This document shows, one piece after another, positions 4,914-5,192 of a DNA stretch of 5,192 bases (position 1 is the first letter of the stretch; each line of letters opens with the position of its first letter). The stretch covers positions 1 to 5,192 of the forward strand of contig CANQFF010000060.1 of NCBI GenBank assembly GCA_947598345.1, given 5' to 3'. This DNA is from an uncultured Bacilli bacterium (GTDB lineage: Bacteria; Bacillota_I; Bacilli_A; RF39; UBA660). Below the pieces are notes generated by a model. The model worked only from the letters and a program-made list of their open reading frames with translations. It did not search any database and was not told the DNA's origin. The translations under genes and the position numbers were made by a program.

Positions 4914-5128
4914 AATGATAATGGCGTTAATAAAGTTAACTTTGCGTCATAGGTCAAGTTGGATTTCCCTTAATTTTACTTACCGTTACCAATAAGCGGT
5001 TCCCCTTTGAAAAATTAAGTATACTGTCACCATATATACTACTTGATTGCCACTTAGTACGCACTGCAATCCCATACTAACAACACTCTAGGAGATTTCC
5101 TCACCATTTATTTACTATTAATTCTTTT
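4892..5128 (-). ncRNA. Candidate structured RNA (small RNA, 3' UTR or leader), class not recognised
   Basis: This stretch has no credible open reading frame, is visibly richer in G and C than neighbouring intergenic DNA, and ends in the strong terminator. On the minus-strand RNA I can pair 5073-5080 with 5054-5061 (8 bp including one G-U), 5066-5071 with 5045-5050 (GATTGC/GCAATC), 5035-5040 with 5018-5023 (AGTATA/TATACT), 5011-5019 with 4969-4977 (CTTAATTTT/AAAATTAAG, 9 bp) and, inside that last helix, 4997-5000 with 4982-4985 (ACCG/CGGT). The segment GGGGAACCGC lies within the 9-bp helix. The first two helices overlap as a pseudoknot or as alternatives. The 5' end is a guess from a weak promoter at 5135-5163. 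I compared it from memory with RNase P, tmRNA, SRP, 6S, T-box and common riboswitches and found no convincing match. Confidence 0.4.
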
Positions 5129-5154
5129 TTGCAAGTAATATTTCAAATTGCAAA
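5128..5154. repeat. TTTGCAA / TTGCAAA inverted repeat
   Basis: TTTGCAA (5128-5134) and TTGCAAA (5148-5154) are perfect 7-bp arms with 13 nt between, centres 20 bp apart. They bracket the candidate -10 of the structured RNA, a typical place for a repressor site. AT-rich chance pairing is the alternative. Confidence 0.3.
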
Positions 5155-5163
5155 CTATGTAGA
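5135..5163 (-). promoter_or_regulatory. Weak candidate promoter for the structured RNA
   Basis: On the minus strand TCTACA (5158-5163, 4 of 6) lies 17 bp from TATTAC (5135-5140, 4 of 6), without a TG extension. It would start transcription near 5128. It is weaker than the other promoters in the window and is offered only because spacing is exact and the downstream terminator demands some upstream start. Confidence 0.25.
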
Positions 5164-5188
5164 TTCTAGCTATAAACTTACTAGTTTG
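5151..5188. repeat. CAAACTA / TAGTTTG inverted repeat near the right edge
   Basis: CAAACTA (5151-5157) and TAGTTTG (5182-5188) are perfect 7-bp arms around 24 nt. It overlaps the previous inverted repeat by four bases. It could be an RNA hairpin if transcription starts beyond the window, or a DNA site. No gene is visible here. Confidence 0.25.
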
Positions 5189-5192
5189 TTAT

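Noticed and set aside
4921..4995. Short plus-strand frame from ATG, 24 codons
   Set aside because: No ribosome site, no family resemblance, and it overlaps the helices of the candidate RNA.
4918..5040. Resemblance to a c-di-AMP (ydaO) riboswitch or T-box through GGGGAACCGC
   Set aside because: Only one short block fits. The other conserved ydaO blocks (GGGUGAAUC, GACAGCUAACC) and the T-box core GGGUGGNACCGCG are missing.
5047..5104. Short minus-strand frame starting ATGGTGAGG, about 17 codons
   Set aside because: No Shine-Dalgarno upstream and the codons coincide with an RNA hairpin. A leader peptide cannot be excluded but is not supported.
4892..5107. RNase P RNA, because of GAGGAAA near 5098
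   Set aside because: The remaining universal RNase P blocks (GAUAGAUGA-type and ACAGAA...GGCUUA) are not present.
1..5192. Mobile element, CRISPR array, tRNA or rRNA genes
   Set aside because: No transposase, regular repeat-spacer array, tRNA T-loop signature or rRNA segment was seen on either strand.

Overview
The window is very AT-rich DNA that looks like a low-GC Bacillota (Firmicutes) chromosome. Strong Shine-Dalgarno sites (AGGGAGG, AAGGAG, GGTGAT), sigma-A type promoters with TG-extended -10 boxes and compact U-tailed hairpin terminators all fit this. An uncultured gut Clostridia/Bacilli-type lineage is my guess from the protein types; the sequence does not prove it. Tryptophan is read from TGG, and no stop codon seen here is TGA (four TAG, two TAA).

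Left part (1-1660) holds three small nucleotide-type hydrolases. The 5' end of a HAM1/ITPase-like non-canonical purine NTP pyrophosphatase runs off the left edge on the minus strand, with its own strong promoter. A Nudix hydrolase on the minus strand and a second, related Nudix hydrolase on the plus strand diverge from a 225-bp AT-rich spacer. Both Nudix boxes keep the EVKEELGI metal-binding core but lack the conserved Arg. The plus-strand gene ends in a hairpin terminator that overlaps its stop codon, where it meets a converging operon.

Middle part (1672-3540) is a compact three-gene minus-strand operon with its own promoter at 3512-3540. In order of transcription it encodes a bitopic membrane protein with an Asn/Asp-rich tail, a four-helix membrane protein resembling an isolated DUF21 (CNNM/CorB) domain, and a type IV prepilin-like protein carrying two Ig-like (DUF5011/HYR-type) domains. 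Gene gaps are 2 and 5 bp. No pilus ATPase, platform protein or prepilin peptidase is in the window. A cell-surface function is inferred; the exact job is unknown.

Right part (3572-5192) contains a membrane-anchored polysaccharide deacetylase (NodB/CE4 fold), with its own promoter and a terminator overlapping its stop codon. The deacetylase promoter and the pilin-operon promoter are near copies in geometry, with the same spacer length, TG-extended -10, 6 bp to GGTGA and 15 bp to ATG. The two units may therefore be co-regulated and act together at the envelope. Upstream of the deacetylase, about 280 bp with no gene is richer in G and C than its surroundings, can form several helices on the minus-strand RNA, and ends in a strong terminator at 4892-4913. 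This is the best candidate in the window for an unannotated RNA: a stand-alone small RNA, a 3' UTR, or a cis-regulatory leader.
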